A stretch of DNA of 64,000 bases from Thelephora terrestris (GCA_015956445.1 WIUZ02000027.1:1-64000), one strand, 5' to 3'; positions 1 to 9,640 are shown, counted from the first letter of the stretch. The notes: a model not told the origin generated them from the letters alone. Translations and numbers: made by a program.

Positions 1-180
1 TATGACCCGTACGCCGAGTTCGTTCCTGATTCGGAACCGAACTCTGATACCGAGCTTCCAGATTACGAGGACCTATCGGACGTGAACCCGAATGAGATCC
101 GGGAGCAGAACTGGGCGAATGAGGAGTTGGTGAGGGCCGCCTTGGAGACAGTACAAAGGATCCGCAGAGATGTTGATTAG
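1..180 (+). CDS. C-terminal end of an unrecognised acidic protein (partial)
   Basis: An open frame enters from the left edge in frame 1 and ends at TAG 178-180, giving about 59 residues. The visible part is acidic, with many Asp, Glu, Ser and Pro, followed by a short amphipathic stretch ending in Arg-Arg-Asp-Val-Asp. I do not recognise it. It could be the tail of a transposon protein, because retroelements follow, or of a host gene. It is convergent with the minus-strand ORF that ends at 6729, and the copia element has inserted between the two. Confidence 0.4.
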   Translation, partial: YDPYAEFVPDSEPNSDTELPDYEDLSDVNPNEIREQNWANEELVRAALETVQRIRRDVD

Positions 181-367
181 ATAACTCTTTTGTACTGTGT
201 CTCCTTGGAATTAATCTTCTTTCTTGTTTATTGCATATGATCCATGAGTCATAAAGCATAATAGTTTTCGTAAGTCCAATCCAAGGGTCAGATTAATAAG
301 CCGGTTGACTTCTGCGAGAGGTCAACGCGCGACACTTATTAATACATCCCTTGTTGTCGGTAGCCTG

Positions 368-721
368 TGTTGAGCAGGCAGAGTATAATATTATACTACT
401 ACATGGATACTCTAATCCTTACCTGAAGGGGAGAGGTTTTATAGTTGCTAGTGGGAGAGAGAGAGAGAGAAGCGATTGATTGATCTATGGACACATGAGG
501 GGTATATATACTATCTACTCTATTAACGTCACATCTATACAGTGTGACTGATGCATGGTCCGTGCGGCGGCTTAAGGCACGCGCGCGTTATACCGATCGA
601 TCGGGTCACTGATGTGACACCGTCCCTTCGGGTCGCTTATTCAGCGCTCTCCGGCATCGGCTCTCGCACGAAGCGGTAGAGCCGGTTGACCCGTTGCCGG
701 ACACAGACCTTCGGTTCAACA
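368..721 (-). repeat. 3' LTR of the copia element
   Basis: 354 bp, TG...CA ended, matching 6100-6453 base for base by eye. It contains a (GA)n run, a TATATATA tract and a GATCGATC motif. Confidence 0.95.
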
Positions 722-730
722 CTCCCCCTT
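722..730 (-). other. Polypurine tract of the copia element
   Basis: Read on the minus strand this is AAGGGGGAG, directly abutting the 3' LTR. This is the standard position for the plus-strand primer of an LTR retrotransposon. Confidence 0.8.
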
Positions 731-797
731 ACTAAGTACAGCTCCCTATATAACTTCATTGGTGGGAACTGGACTGTAGTAAGTTGGAGGTATGTGC

Positions 798-3700
798 TCA
801 GAAGAATTCAAGGCCTAAGGCATCTCTAAATTTTCTGAGTTTGACGACTCCAAGGTTCTTCGTCAGGAGATCCGCGGGATTGTCATCTCCGGGAATGAAA
901 TACACTACCACGCGTCCATCATTGATGACCTCGCGAATATAATGATAGCGGATGTCAATGTGTTTCGACCTCTTTTCAGTGACCAGGTTTGAGGCGATAA
1001 AGATCGAGCCTTGGTTATCTCCGCAGATTGGGATGGCTTTAAGGTCATAGCCGAGCTCCCCCAGTAGGGTATGCATCCAGACTACTTGGCGGCTACAATC
1101 GGAGAGCGCCATGTATTCAGCCTCAGTGGACGACAGCGCAATGGTTCTCTGCGCTCTTGAGGTCCATGAGATGAGCCCTTTTGCCATTCGGACAAAGTAT
1201 CCACTTTGGGATCGTCTCTGAGTGGGGTCTGAAGCCCAGTCTGAGTCGGTACAGGCTGAGATACCTTCCCGTGAATCTCCGTCGTAGGTTAATTGATATT
1301 TGGAAGTCCCGATTAAATAGCGGCAGATATACAGCGCTTTCTCGACGTGCTCTTTTGATGGGTTTGCAGCATATTGCGCAAGTTTGGTGACCGCGAAGGC
1401 GATATCAGGTCGGGTACCCAGCATTAGGTACAGTAAGGAACCGATTATGGTCTGGAACCTGCTTCGTCTTTCCGGGCATGCTACCTCTGTTGATGGAGTC
1501 GGTACATACCCGGCTGGAAGGGGGGTTGGAGCAACTTTTGCATTTTGCATCCCACATCGCTCGAGGACTGTCTGGAGGTAGGCGCATTGATCTATAGAAA
1601 TCTTGCTGCCATGTCGAGTGATCCTCATGCGGAGGAAATCGGTTAGGTCTCCTAGATCCCTAGTTTCCCATATCTTCATGAACTCCCCCTTGAGCTGCTC
1701 CGTAAGCGCTGTGTGGGGTCCGGTAAAAATGGCATCGTCTACATAGATTAACGCAATTACGAATTTTCCATCTTTATCCTGGTAAATGAAGATCCCGGCA
1801 TCTGAGCTCAAGGATTTGAATCCGAGCTTTTCCATGGACCGTTTCAGGGCTCGCCACCACGCGAGCCCGGCTTGTTTCAGTCCGTAGAGGGCACGCTTTA
1901 AGCGGAGAACATGGGTCTCTTTTCCTGGGGCTACGAATCCCTCTGGTTGTTCCATGTAGATCTCCTCGTCGAGTTCGCCGTATAGGTATGCATTTCGAAC
2001 GTCAAGTCCTTTAAGGACCCATCCTCCGAGGGCGGCCATTGCGAATATTAGGCGCACTGTCTCGAATCGGACAACAGGAGAGAACACGGCATCGTAGTCC
2101 ATTCCCTCAACCTGTGAGAAGCCTTTCGCTACTAAGCGGGCTTTCTTGCGACCATCTGGTTTCTGGTCGAATACCCAGCGGTTTTTAATAACCTTGCGGC
2201 CTCGGGGGCGCTCTACCAGGTCGTATACGTTACGCTTGCGAAGAGCTTCCAACTCTTCGTTGCAAGCTGTCCTCCATTCCTCGAGCTCAGCCTGTGGTAG
2301 TGTGGCGATGTCTCGGTATTTCCATTCTTTTGGAGTTTTTCCGTCGGCAGTTGGTGAGACAGCCTTCGAAATTAAGAGGTTTTGGAGTTCTACTCCCCCT
2401 TCCCGGCATAGCCTAGCCAGAAGGGCATCCGTGTCTTCTTCAGGGGTGGTAAATCCGGATGGTTCAACGGATTTCTCGACCTCATCTTCGGACTCTGACG
2501 CCTCTTCTATCTCTTCCTCAGCGGAGGATTCTCTCTCAGGAAGATGTTGCGTGCTAGGTCCGGGAACTGGTACTGCTCCTGAACTTCGCCCGCGCCTAGG
2601 TGCTACGGAGAAATCTCCGACAACCTTCTTCCAATCCTTCATACGCCGGGTAGATTTTAATATTTTTACCGGATGTTCACTTCCGTAAACATTACCAGGC
2701 TTGGTCGGTACTTTCCGCTCACGCTGAGGCCTCCGAGCCTTATCTGGTGACGGAGGCATAATCGTTGGCGGAGCGGGTGGCGCATCCTCAGGGCCGGAAT
2801 CAGAGCTAGAGCTGGGGGTAGGTGATCTCGGCGGCTCCAAACTGGGCGCTCTAGATTGCACCGGCGTTTGCGGCCGTGGTGCGGGCTCAACAGCACGTTC
2901 CTTGCCTTTTGAGGAAGGCCTGGGGGTAGTTTTGGGACGCGCAGAGGGTGTTGCGTCATCCTCCTCTTGTCCTCCTGGAAGGGGACACTGGCAGTCACCG
3001 TCTTTATGACAGTGATGACTGGGTAAGGGTGGCGCAGTAGATTGCAGCCGTGTGTTGCGCCGTGTACTGGCAGTTGGGCACTTTGGAAAGTGCAACTCAT
3101 CGAAGGTGGCTTGTGCGGCGGAGAAGATAATGTTATTTGGTCCGCGCATGAAGATCCATCCTTTTCCTCCCGGGTGGGTCCCTAGGTAGGTCATCAACTC
3201 CGACCGGGGTGCGAGTTTATTTACCCGTACTTCTTCCGGGATGAAGACGTATGCTCCGCAACCGAGGACCCGAAGATGATCAATCGATGGCTTACTTCCA
3301 TTCAATAGCTGGAATGGGGTCTGCCAGTTTAGGCGACGATTCGGCGTTCGATTGTAAACGTGAGTTGCGTGGTCAATGGCGAATTCCCACCAGGATTGAG
3401 GGAGGCAAGCCTGCAATCTCATGGATTCTGCCTTATCCATCAATGTTCGAATGATCCTTTCCGCGCGGCCATTTTGCTGGTGTGCATGCGGGATAGACTG
3501 GAGGATCTCGATTCCCTTTTCCTTGAGCATCGTTGTAAATGTTAGGGACGTGTATTCTCCCCCGGCATCGGACATCCATCGGCGTACTCTCTTCTGGTAC
3601 TTGGTTTCAACCATAGCCAGGAAATGCCTGGTAGCCACGAGTGCAGCGTCCTTAGTGCGCAAATTCATGGTCCAGGCGTGTGAGGTATAGTCGTCATAGA

Positions 3701-5225
3701 AGACGATTGAGTACTTGTATTTGCGATAGGATTCAATGGGGAAGGTCTTCAGGTCCGAGTGGATCAGCTCGAAAGGGGCAGTTGCTCTGGTGCTGGAAGG
3801 GGGAAAGGTTTTATTGGTCATCTTTCCTTGCGCGCATCCAGTACAGAGGTGCTCTCTTGGGATTTCGACATGAGGAAAATCCTTGACATGTTTCCCGGCC
3901 TTTTGGATCACTTCTTTAGAGGGGTGAGCCAGTCGGCGGTGCATGATTTCAAAATCAGCATCGTATATGGTTTCAATTTTGGCAGCAGTAAGTTGCGCCC
4001 CGAGGAGAGTTCTGATGATGTAAATACTATCATCCTCGGTTCGAGGGTGGAAGGTAAGAAACTTGGTTTCTTCTTCGTAGAGTGAAATTTCGCGAGCACT
4101 CCCCCTCGAGAAGAGTCCGCTTTTGAGGAACTGGCCAAGAGATAATAGCCTATGGGATATTTCAGGAACAAAATAGACAGGATTTAGCCTAACAGCCCTT
4201 TCGTCTACGTAGAGGATCACCGTTCCTTTACCGATGATCGTTGTGAAAGTAGTCGCAGTCCTTAGAGGAATGGGCTCGATTGCCTCGTATTCAACAAAAT
4301 CATTCATATCGAAGGTAAAGTGCCGGGATGCACCAGAGTCGAGCATCCACACGGCTTCAGTTTCACTCAGGGCGGACAAGGTCAAACAAGTGTATTCGGA
4401 AGCTACTACTGAAGAATTACGTTTATCTTCAGCTGCTGTGGAGTCGTTAGTATCGTTACTCAACACTTGAATACTTGTTTCATACCTTCCGCCAGACGGG
4501 CCGGCAACCGACACGGGGGATCCAACAACCATCTCATCACCCGACCATCCCAGGCTCACTTCATCCTCGCTTGGCGGGGTACGCGCCTTTTTGCGAGGTC
4601 GAGGATCGACCGTCTGCTCGCAGGAGCGCTCCAGTCGTTTGAGGGTCTCAATCGTGGGCGTGACGCCTAGTCGTGCTGAGAGATCTCTTGCCTTCTGAAC
4701 GGAGGGGTAGAAGGAAGGGGTCCCTGCACCTTCACGATGGACCGGGAGGGAGCGTGTGGGAAAGGCTGCCATAGAGGCGAAGCCGTAGTCGGTGGCTGAC
4801 ATACCGGAGCTAGACGCAACTGGAGGTTGAGGGGGGATGGGAGAGGGTATGGGGGGCTCCTCAGACTGTTGTGCCTGTTGTTGGAACCTTCCTCGGCCTC
4901 CTCTGGTTCCTCGTCGGTTACGTCCGCGTCCGCCTTGGCCCTGGGGCTGATCCCCGCTGTACTGCTGCTGTTGCTGGAAATTGGGGTTTCCAGGAGTGCG
5001 CTGTACATTGGACAGCCTGTGCGCCTGCTGTCTACCTTTGCCGTTGGACGTCTGCTCCCATGCGAGGAGGATTGACCGCCGAAGACCATCCACATCAAGC
5101 TTGGTCAGATCCTCCGTCTGGCAAATTGCCTGTGGAATGTTATTGTATGACGGAGGAAGCTTTGACATGAGCATCATTGCTTTGATGAAAGGGGGGATGA
5201 CGGCGTCTTCCCCGTTGCTCTCAAG
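798..5225 (-). CDS. Copia Gag C-terminus and Pol (protease, integrase, RT, RNase H)
   Basis: The open frame continues straight on from gag after one UGA; its first Met is at 5177, giving 1459 residues. It begins with the end of a UBN2-type Gag, then a Gln-rich and RG-rich stretch (about residues 65-105) where many copia Gags carry a CCHC knuckle. The aspartic protease motif DSGAS is near residue 280. Integrase follows, with an H-H-C-C zinc region, SDAGGEY and an NGRAER-type catalytic Glu. After an acidic Pro-rich linker comes copia reverse transcriptase with the YVDD active site, then RNase H with CTDSDWA and SSTEAEY. All domains look intact. Expression needs readthrough of the UGA or reinitiation. 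Smaller ORFs overlapping it are shadows. Confidence 0.93.
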   Translation of the reverse strand, partial: LESNGEDAVIPPFIKAMMLMSKLPPSYNNIPQAICQTEDLTKLDVDGLRRSILLAWEQTSNGKGRQQAHRLSNVQRTPGNPNFQQQQQYSGDQPQGQGGRGRNRRGTRGGRGRFQQQAQQSEEPPIPSPIPPQPPVASSSGMSATDYGFASMAAFPTRSLPVHREGAGTPSFYPSVQKARDLSARLGVTPTIETLKRLERSCEQTVDPRPRKKARTPPSEDEVSLGWSGDEMVVGSPVSVAGPSGGRYETSIQVLSNDTNDSTAAEDKRNSSVVASEYTCLTLSALSETEAVWMLDSGASRHFTFDMNDFVEYEAIEPIPLRTATTFTTIIGKGTVILYVDERAVRLNPVYFVPEISHRLLSLGQFLKSGLFSRGSAREISLYEEETKFLTFHPRTEDDSIYIIRTLLGAQLTAAKIETIYDADFEIMHRRLAHPSKEVIQKAGKHVKDFPHVEIPREHLCTGCAQGKMTNKTFPPSSTRATAPFELIHSDLKTFPIESYRKYKYSIVFYDDYTSHAWTMNLRTKDAALVATRHFLAMVETKYQKRVRRWMSDAGGEYTSLTFTTMLKEKGIEILQSIPHAHQQNGRAERIIRTLMDKAESMRLQACLPQSWWEFAIDHATHVYNRTPNRRLNWQTPFQLLNGSKPSIDHLRVLGCGAYVFIPEEVRVNKLAPRSELMTYLGTHPGGKGWIFMRGPNNIIFSAAQATFDELHFPKCPTASTRRNTRLQSTAPPLPSHHCHKDGDCQCPLPGGQEEDDATPSARPKTTPRPSSKGKERAVEPAPRPQTPVQSRAPSLEPPRSPTPSSSSDSGPEDAPPAPPTIMPPSPDKARRPQRERKVPTKPGNVYGSEHPVKILKSTRRMKDWKKVVGDFSVAPRRGRSSGAVPVPGPSTQHLPERESSAEEEIEEASESEDEVEKSVEPSGFTTPEEDTDALLARLCREGGVELQNLLISKAVSPTADGKTPKEWKYRDIATLPQAELEEWRTACNEELEALRKRNVYDLVERPRGRKVIKNRWVFDQKPDGRKKARLVAKGFSQVEGMDYDAVFSPVVRFETVRLIFAMAALGGWVLKGLDVRNAYLYGELDEEIYMEQPEGFVAPGKETHVLRLKRALYGLKQAGLAWWRALKRSMEKLGFKSLSSDAGIFIYQDKDGKFVIALIYVDDAIFTGPHTALTEQLKGEFMKIWETRDLGDLTDFLRMRITRHGSKISIDQCAYLQTVLERCGMQNAKVAPTPLPAGYVPTPSTEVACPERRSRFQTIIGSLLYLMLGTRPDIAFAVTKLAQYAANPSKEHVEKALYICRYLIGTSKYQLTYDGDSREGISACTDSDWASDPTQRRSQSGYFVRMAKGLISWTSRAQRTIALSSTEAEYMALSDCSRQVVWMHTLLGELGYDLKAIPICGDNQGSIFIASNLVTEKRSKHIDIRYHYIREVINDGRVVVYFIPGDDNPADLLTKNLGVVKLRKFRDALGLEFF

Positions 5226-5693
5226 TCAGCCGATATGGGAAGCAAACTTGTCTAAGGCGGGCGTGGGGTCTTGTCCCTCGAGGATCTTGACCTCCATCGC
5301 ATGTTTGAACTCCAGGTAGATTCCGATGATGCCTGGCTTTCCATACTCCTTCTCGATTGCTTTGAGAAGGGCGGCAGCGCTGGTTTCAGCTCGGTACTTG
5401 TACTGGATATCCGGGACAAGGCGCAGGAGGATGTTGCCGAGGGCTTTATCATTTGCCTCAGCCCATGCGTCTACTTCGTCTTGGTTATCAGTGCCTTCCT
5501 GTGCCTGAGTCAATAGGTTGTTCTCGGCATCATAGGTGGCTTCAGTTTTTGGCCATACCTCGAGGGTAGGTTCCTTTTTCTGGATCGTCCTCCATTGTCC
5601 TTGCGACATTAGGTATGAACGCATTGGCCCAGCCCACTGTTGGTAGTTTGGGCCGGAGAGGACGGGGACGAGGGAGGTGAGTTGAGAAGACAT
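5226..5693 (-). CDS. Copia Gag N-terminal part, ended by an in-frame UGA
   Basis: I start at the ATG at 5693, which opens a typical UBN2/copia Gag (Leu-Ser-Gly-Pro-Asn-Tyr, then a Trp-rich segment). An ATG nine codons upstream at 5720 is also possible. UGA at 5228-5226 stops the frame inside the Gag domain, and the next codons continue the domain in the same frame. A CGA (Arg) to TGA change, a C-to-T transition at CpG, is the simplest explanation. The next base is C, which is a leaky termination context, so low-level readthrough cannot be excluded. Confidence 0.85.
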   Translation of the reverse strand: MSSQLTSLVPVLSGPNYQQWAGPMRSYLMSQGQWRTIQKKEPTLEVWPKTEATYDAENNLLTQAQEGTDNQDEVDAWAEANDKALGNILLRLVPDIQYKYRAETSAAALLKAIEKEYGKPGIIGIYLEFKHAMEVKILEGQDPTPALDKFASHIG

Positions 5694-6082
5694 TTGTTTT
5701 GGGAGGTGGAAGTCCTGCAACCAATAACAAGTTTCATCAGTTTATCGTACGCTTTTCTTTTGGTGCCAGAAGCAAATGAAAGGGGAAGAAGCAGTCTTTC
5801 CTTTCAAGGATTACTTTAGTGAGAAGCTTTATCGCATATTGCCTCATTCCACACCGTCGGCAGATGTTAATCGACTACCCTCCCCTGTGGGGTCTACGAA
5901 TGTGTGTTGTGCTCAGCTTTGGCTAGTCACTGTTTCATCCCTTCTTGGGGTTTTTGACTTTTTGTTCTAAGTCCCCTTCCTACGCAGTGGATAGCGCAGT
6001 GGCAGCCATTAAGGCGCACTAAGGTAAGATTAGAGCCTGTTCACAGCGCAGCCACAGAGGCGCAGCTTGGAACACAGGGCAT

Positions 6083-6099
6083 AGCCCGGGCTCATAACC
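6083..6099 (-). other. Primer binding site resembling a half-tRNA-iMet site
   Basis: On the minus strand the bases directly after the 5' LTR read GGTTATGAGCCCGGG. Their complement, GGGCTCATAACC, matches the anticodon stem-loop of initiator tRNA-Met, not a tRNA 3' CCA end. Drosophila copia is known to prime from a cleaved half of tRNA-iMet, so the same mode is inferred here. Confidence 0.7.
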
Positions 6100-6453
6100 T
6101 GTTGAGCAGGCAGAGTATAATATTATACTACTACATGGATACTCTAATCCTTACCTGAAGGGGAGAGGTTTTATAGTTGCTAGTGGGAGAGAGAGAGAGA
6201 GAAGCGATTGATTGATCTATGGACACATGAGGGGTATATATACTATCTACTCTATTAACGTCACATCTATACAGTGTGACTGATGCATGGTCCGTGCGGC
6301 GGCTTAAGGCACGCGCGCGTTATACCGATCGATCGGGTCACTGATGTGACACCGTCCCTTCGGGTCGCTTATTCAGCGCTCTCCGGCATCGGCTCTCGCA
6401 CGAAGCGGTAGAGCCGGTTGACCCGTTGCCGGACACAGACCTTCGGTTCAACA
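6100..6453 (-). repeat. 5' LTR of the copia element
   Basis: 354 bp, TG...CA ended, same sequence as 368-721. It should carry the element's promoter, read leftwards. Confidence 0.95.
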
Positions 6454-6458
6454 GCCTG
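6454..6458. repeat. Target-site duplication of the copia element (right copy)
   Basis: GCCTG directly follows the right LTR and matches GCCTG at 363-367 directly before the left LTR. Confidence 0.9.
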
Positions 6459-6728
6459 AATATCTACTAGTCGTCCAGGGGCAACGGAGGGCCAGGTAGG
6501 GGGAATCTTCGTGTGAAGGTTCGCCGGTACATGTTCACGTATTATACCTCGGGTCTTCTGGGGTATCTTGACTAGTAGCACGTTCCACGTATTGGACTTT
6601 GAATCGTTAGGCATAGGGCATATGGCATAATAAACAGTTTACCGCCATGTTTAGGGCAGGGCACCAACTGACTTAGTGGTGATGAGGCGTTAGATAAAGG
6701 AAATGAAAGGGGGTAAACGGCGAAATCA

Positions 6729-7640
6729 TCACACTTCCTTCCTTACGGCGTTCCATTTTATTTCATTTCCTCCTTTAGTTTTGGTCGTGGTCTCCGTCGA
6801 GAGCACGGTCGCGCCACCTCCAAGATGCACGCCTCTACGGAACACGTACTCATGCGCTCGCCTAACCTTATTCCTGACAGGCACGTAAATCACGTCACCC
6901 GGTTCCGGTTCATCAAGCCTTAACGTCACGTCTCCATGATACACGGTCCTGTTCCCTGCGGGGCCCTCTATCACTAACGTCACGTCAGACGCGTGTAGGT
7001 GTCGCTGACCTAGATCTTCATCCTGTGCGAAAATCACCATCTCCTTCGACGCCAACAGCCCTCGCGGACGATATCCCGGTTCCGGTAAGTACCTTAGTGT
7101 TACTCGTTGTCTTGGCGTACTGATCCGATTTTGCAGGGGACCATCCTCTTCGTTGTAGATTGCTCCTTCCCCTATGCTTCCATCTTCGGTACGGTCAGAA
7201 GCGGGGTCGTCCTCGCTGTCTTCCCATCGTCCGCGACTCCACTTGCTCCGTTCCTGGTTCCTTGTTCCTGGCGTGGTTACGCGTTCGATCTCATCCCGGA
7301 TCGACACCATCCTGTCTTTCCTTTCTTCGGACGTTGTTCTGGTTCCGGCTCCACTTTGTGAAACCAGTCCATTGTCCTCTGATCCGGACTTATCTTGGTA
7401 AGTTCCTTCTTGTCTTATCACCTCTCTGGGCTTATCGTTTCTCAGGGTCTGATGCTGTTGCCCGTCGTACAGCCTTGTTACGCCATGGCGTCGTACGGCA
7501 TTATCATCCGTAGACTCTTTTGCCGCCGACGACTCTTCGTTGACATCTTCAGGTACGTTATCTGGCATCCTTCTATCATGTTCAACCCTGACCTTATCCC
7601 TTTTAGCTCCTTCTATGTCCTTCTCTTGGCTTCCAAACAA
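6729..7640 (-). CDS. Third ORF of the gypsy-like element, unknown function
   Basis: 303 residues, overlapping the end of the protease ORF by 28 bp in another frame. The first two thirds are highly charged and probably disordered. The last third is more ordered, with a repeated (D)VTL motif and a basic Arg-rich segment near the end. No reverse transcriptase, integrase or RNase H motif is present where pol would be expected. It may be a structural or accessory protein of the element, or a remnant. I do not recognise it. Confidence 0.55.
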   Translation of the reverse strand: MFGSQEKDIEGAKRDKVRVEHDRRMPDNVPEDVNEESSAAKESTDDNAVRRHGVTRLYDGQQHQTLRNDKPREVIRQEGTYQDKSGSEDNGLVSQSGAGTRTTSEERKDRMVSIRDEIERVTTPGTRNQERSKWSRGRWEDSEDDPASDRTEDGSIGEGAIYNEEDGPLQNRISTPRQRVTLRYLPEPGYRPRGLLASKEMVIFAQDEDLGQRHLHASDVTLVIEGPAGNRTVYHGDVTLRLDEPEPGDVIYVPVRNKVRRAHEYVFRRGVHLGGGATVLSTETTTKTKGGNEIKWNAVRKEV

Positions 7641-9640
7641 GCTAAGTGTTTCAAGGTCGTTTTCGGACTTTTTTCTCGTGTCTCACCATTTCTTAGGTTT
7701 CGCCCTGAGTCTTCCTTCTCCTCAATATCTCCTTTATCGACCTCCTCAGGGTCTTCACCTTTACCCTCTTGGGCCGACGCCGGCTTATCAGGCGTGCCTG
7801 TTTCGTGGGGCGGACCTTTCGTGGTAAGTTCAGGTCCTTCTCGGTCGTTTTCTCTACTGATACCATTTATCGCGGATTCATAGCCATCCGTTACATCGGG
7901 CATTGATCCTTCAAGACTATTTCTGCCGGTTACTAGGCCAAATCCGTCTTCCTCTTCCACTTCAAGACTCACGGCACGCCTTCGGGCATCTCGGAAGGTT
8001 AGTCCTTCCTTATCGGGAAGTCCGAGCCTTTGTAAACTAATGACGTCGTCGCCATCAATTTCATTAGCCTTCCGACGTTCCGCCAACAGCTTCGGTGTCA
8101 CGTCATCCATCACTTCATCGTCTTCATCGTCGCCCTCGCTTCCGTCATCCCATTCGTTCGACAGGTCCGGTTCCGGTATTCGGCACGAGTACGCTGCCGC
8201 AGGCCTTTCCTTGTTACGCGTCCTTGTCGTTTCACGCGTCTGCCGTTCCTTGTGGCGGTACCTTCCTATATACCTTAGATATTCTTCTCCTTGAGCTTTC
8301 TCTGTCTGGTAACTAGTCCGGCTTGTCCATCGTAGCTTAGTCGTCCGAGTTCTTCTTTTCATGCCTCCGGGTCCTTTCCGCCTTCGGCTAGTAGGTACAT
8401 TGTTCGGTAATTCTTGTTCGGGTTCGTCGTCCGGTATGTCCAGCGTTTGCGAGGGCTCCGCTTCTCCGCTGTCTCGCTCATCTTCTAAATTAGGCTCTTC
8501 CCTGTAGTCATCAATGTCAAACTCCTCTGTTTCTTCCAAGGTGTTGTCATCGCATAGCCTTCTCCATCGCACTTCATCATTCTGCTTCTCTTGTTGCATC
8601 ATTTGCTGAAACTCCTCCCAGTCTTGATCTGTCACTCCCCTTAGCACCTTTTGTATCAGTGTTTCATGTAGAACCGACCGAACAGTAGACTCCTCAATTT
8701 GAGTATTTAACTCTGCCTGATTTTCTGGGTGTTCCTGTCCCTGGGCTTCTTCTTCTTCTGCTGCTCCAACTTCATACTCGTCCATTCCTTGTTCTTCTTC
8801 CTTGTCAGACTCTTCTACCTCTCGTCTCTGTCCTGGTTCCGGTGGATCCATTTCTCCAATTGCCACAGGTGAGTAGGGAAAATCTCTCCCTCTATCTTCT
8901 AGGCCCTGGGCTCCAATATGAGCTACGTTGCTTCCTATGTCGTCATCCTCTTCTTCTTCATCCGTTTCTGGTACTTCCTGTGCTTCCCTAATGGCATAGA
9001 CTTCAGCCGGACTTTGCTTCCGTTCTGTCTGTGGTGTATTGGTCCCTTGCCTTTTTAGGTTAGAGATAGGGGTTATGTTGTGCCACCCGTTCTTGGTCCG
9101 GAATGCTATTCTTGTTCCCTCATTGTCTTCAATGAGATGAGCCCGATTCCTACGTCCCCAGGGTCTTCCCAAGAGTAGCTGAAATCCGACTCGAGGATTG
9201 ACATACAAGTTTCCCCTGGTTAAGATTGGTCCATCATCAGTTTCAATCGTTATTTCAGCCATTGGCACCATTCCTGCACATCTGGTTAGGTTACCATCAA
9301 CTGACAATAATTGAATTTGGTGCGGTTCAGCGTCTAACCAAGGTATTCCTGCCTTTTCTGCCAAGTTCTGACTGATGACGTTGAGCTGGGATCCACTGTC
9401 AAATATTCCAGTCATCCATGCTCTTCCTATCCTCACTGGTACTTTCAACAAGTCTCCCTTCTCCGTTGTTATCTGGGGTTCTTTTACCTGTTCACTGAGG
9501 TAAGCTTCTTCTTCCTCCTCCTCTCCCTCTTCTTCCTCTGACATTTCTGCATCAGATGGGTCTGAGTGATCGTCCTCGTAAATCCCAACAAAACCTGTTT
9601 TGTCCTGAGCTGGGGCCAAAGCCTCACGCTGTGGTCTCAT
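7613..9640 (-). CDS. Retropepsin-containing ORF of the gypsy-like element
   Basis: About 675 residues from the ATG at 9640; the frame is open back to 9655 and is the same frame as gag, separated from it by one TGA. Early in the protein is a retropepsin domain: a flap-like start, DSGSQ active site near residue 80, and a GRPWGRRNR motif where the fungal gypsy protease domain ends. The rest is acidic, with Glu/Asp runs and Arg-rich patches, and contains no RT palm motif. The likely role is processing of the Gag polyprotein. Expression could be by UGA readthrough or by reinitiation at the ATG 16 bp after the gag stop. Confidence 0.75.
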   Translation of the reverse strand: MRPQREALAPAQDKTGFVGIYEDDHSDPSDAEMSEEEEGEEEEEEAYLSEQVKEPQITTEKGDLLKVPVRIGRAWMTGIFDSGSQLNVISQNLAEKAGIPWLDAEPHQIQLLSVDGNLTRCAGMVPMAEITIETDDGPILTRGNLYVNPRVGFQLLLGRPWGRRNRAHLIEDNEGTRIAFRTKNGWHNITPISNLKRQGTNTPQTERKQSPAEVYAIREAQEVPETDEEEEDDDIGSNVAHIGAQGLEDRGRDFPYSPVAIGEMDPPEPGQRREVEESDKEEEQGMDEYEVGAAEEEEAQGQEHPENQAELNTQIEESTVRSVLHETLIQKVLRGVTDQDWEEFQQMMQQEKQNDEVRWRRLCDDNTLEETEEFDIDDYREEPNLEDERDSGEAEPSQTLDIPDDEPEQELPNNVPTSRRRKGPGGMKRRTRTTKLRWTSRTSYQTEKAQGEEYLRYIGRYRHKERQTRETTRTRNKERPAAAYSCRIPEPDLSNEWDDGSEGDDEDDEVMDDVTPKLLAERRKANEIDGDDVISLQRLGLPDKEGLTFRDARRRAVSLEVEEEDGFGLVTGRNSLEGSMPDVTDGYESAINGISRENDREGPELTTKGPPHETGTPDKPASAQEGKGEDPEEVDKGDIEEKEDSGRNLRNGETREKSPKTTLKHLACLEAKRRT

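Larger units (their letters stand above)
368..6453 (-). mobile_element. Complete Ty1/copia LTR retrotransposon
   Basis: The element has two 354-bp LTRs (368-721 and 6100-6453) that read identically by eye, start TG and end CA, and are flanked by the 5-bp duplication GCCTG (363-367 and 6454-6458). It lies on the minus strand: 5' LTR on the right, then primer binding site, gag, pol in copia order (protease, integrase, reverse transcriptase, RNase H), polypurine tract and 3' LTR on the left. Identical LTRs indicate very recent insertion. The only visible lesion is one in-frame UGA inside gag at 5226-5228. Confidence 0.95.

Noticed and set aside
355-360. TGTCGG just left of the copia insertion as the start of a second gypsy-like LTR
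   Set aside because: The bases that follow (TAGCCTG) do not match the LTR at 11736 (GTTCGTGGGG), so the 6-bp match is probably chance.
5992-6002. A-box-like tRNA promoter motif (TAGCGCAGTGG) in the copia leader
   Set aside because: No matching B box or cloverleaf follows; resemblance to the 5' part of tRNA-iMet may relate to priming but not to a tRNA gene.
7655-7680. A6G slippery site for -1 frameshifting between the protease ORF and the third ORF
   Set aside because: The run is present but not in the phase needed for the X XXY YYZ slippery pattern in the protease frame.
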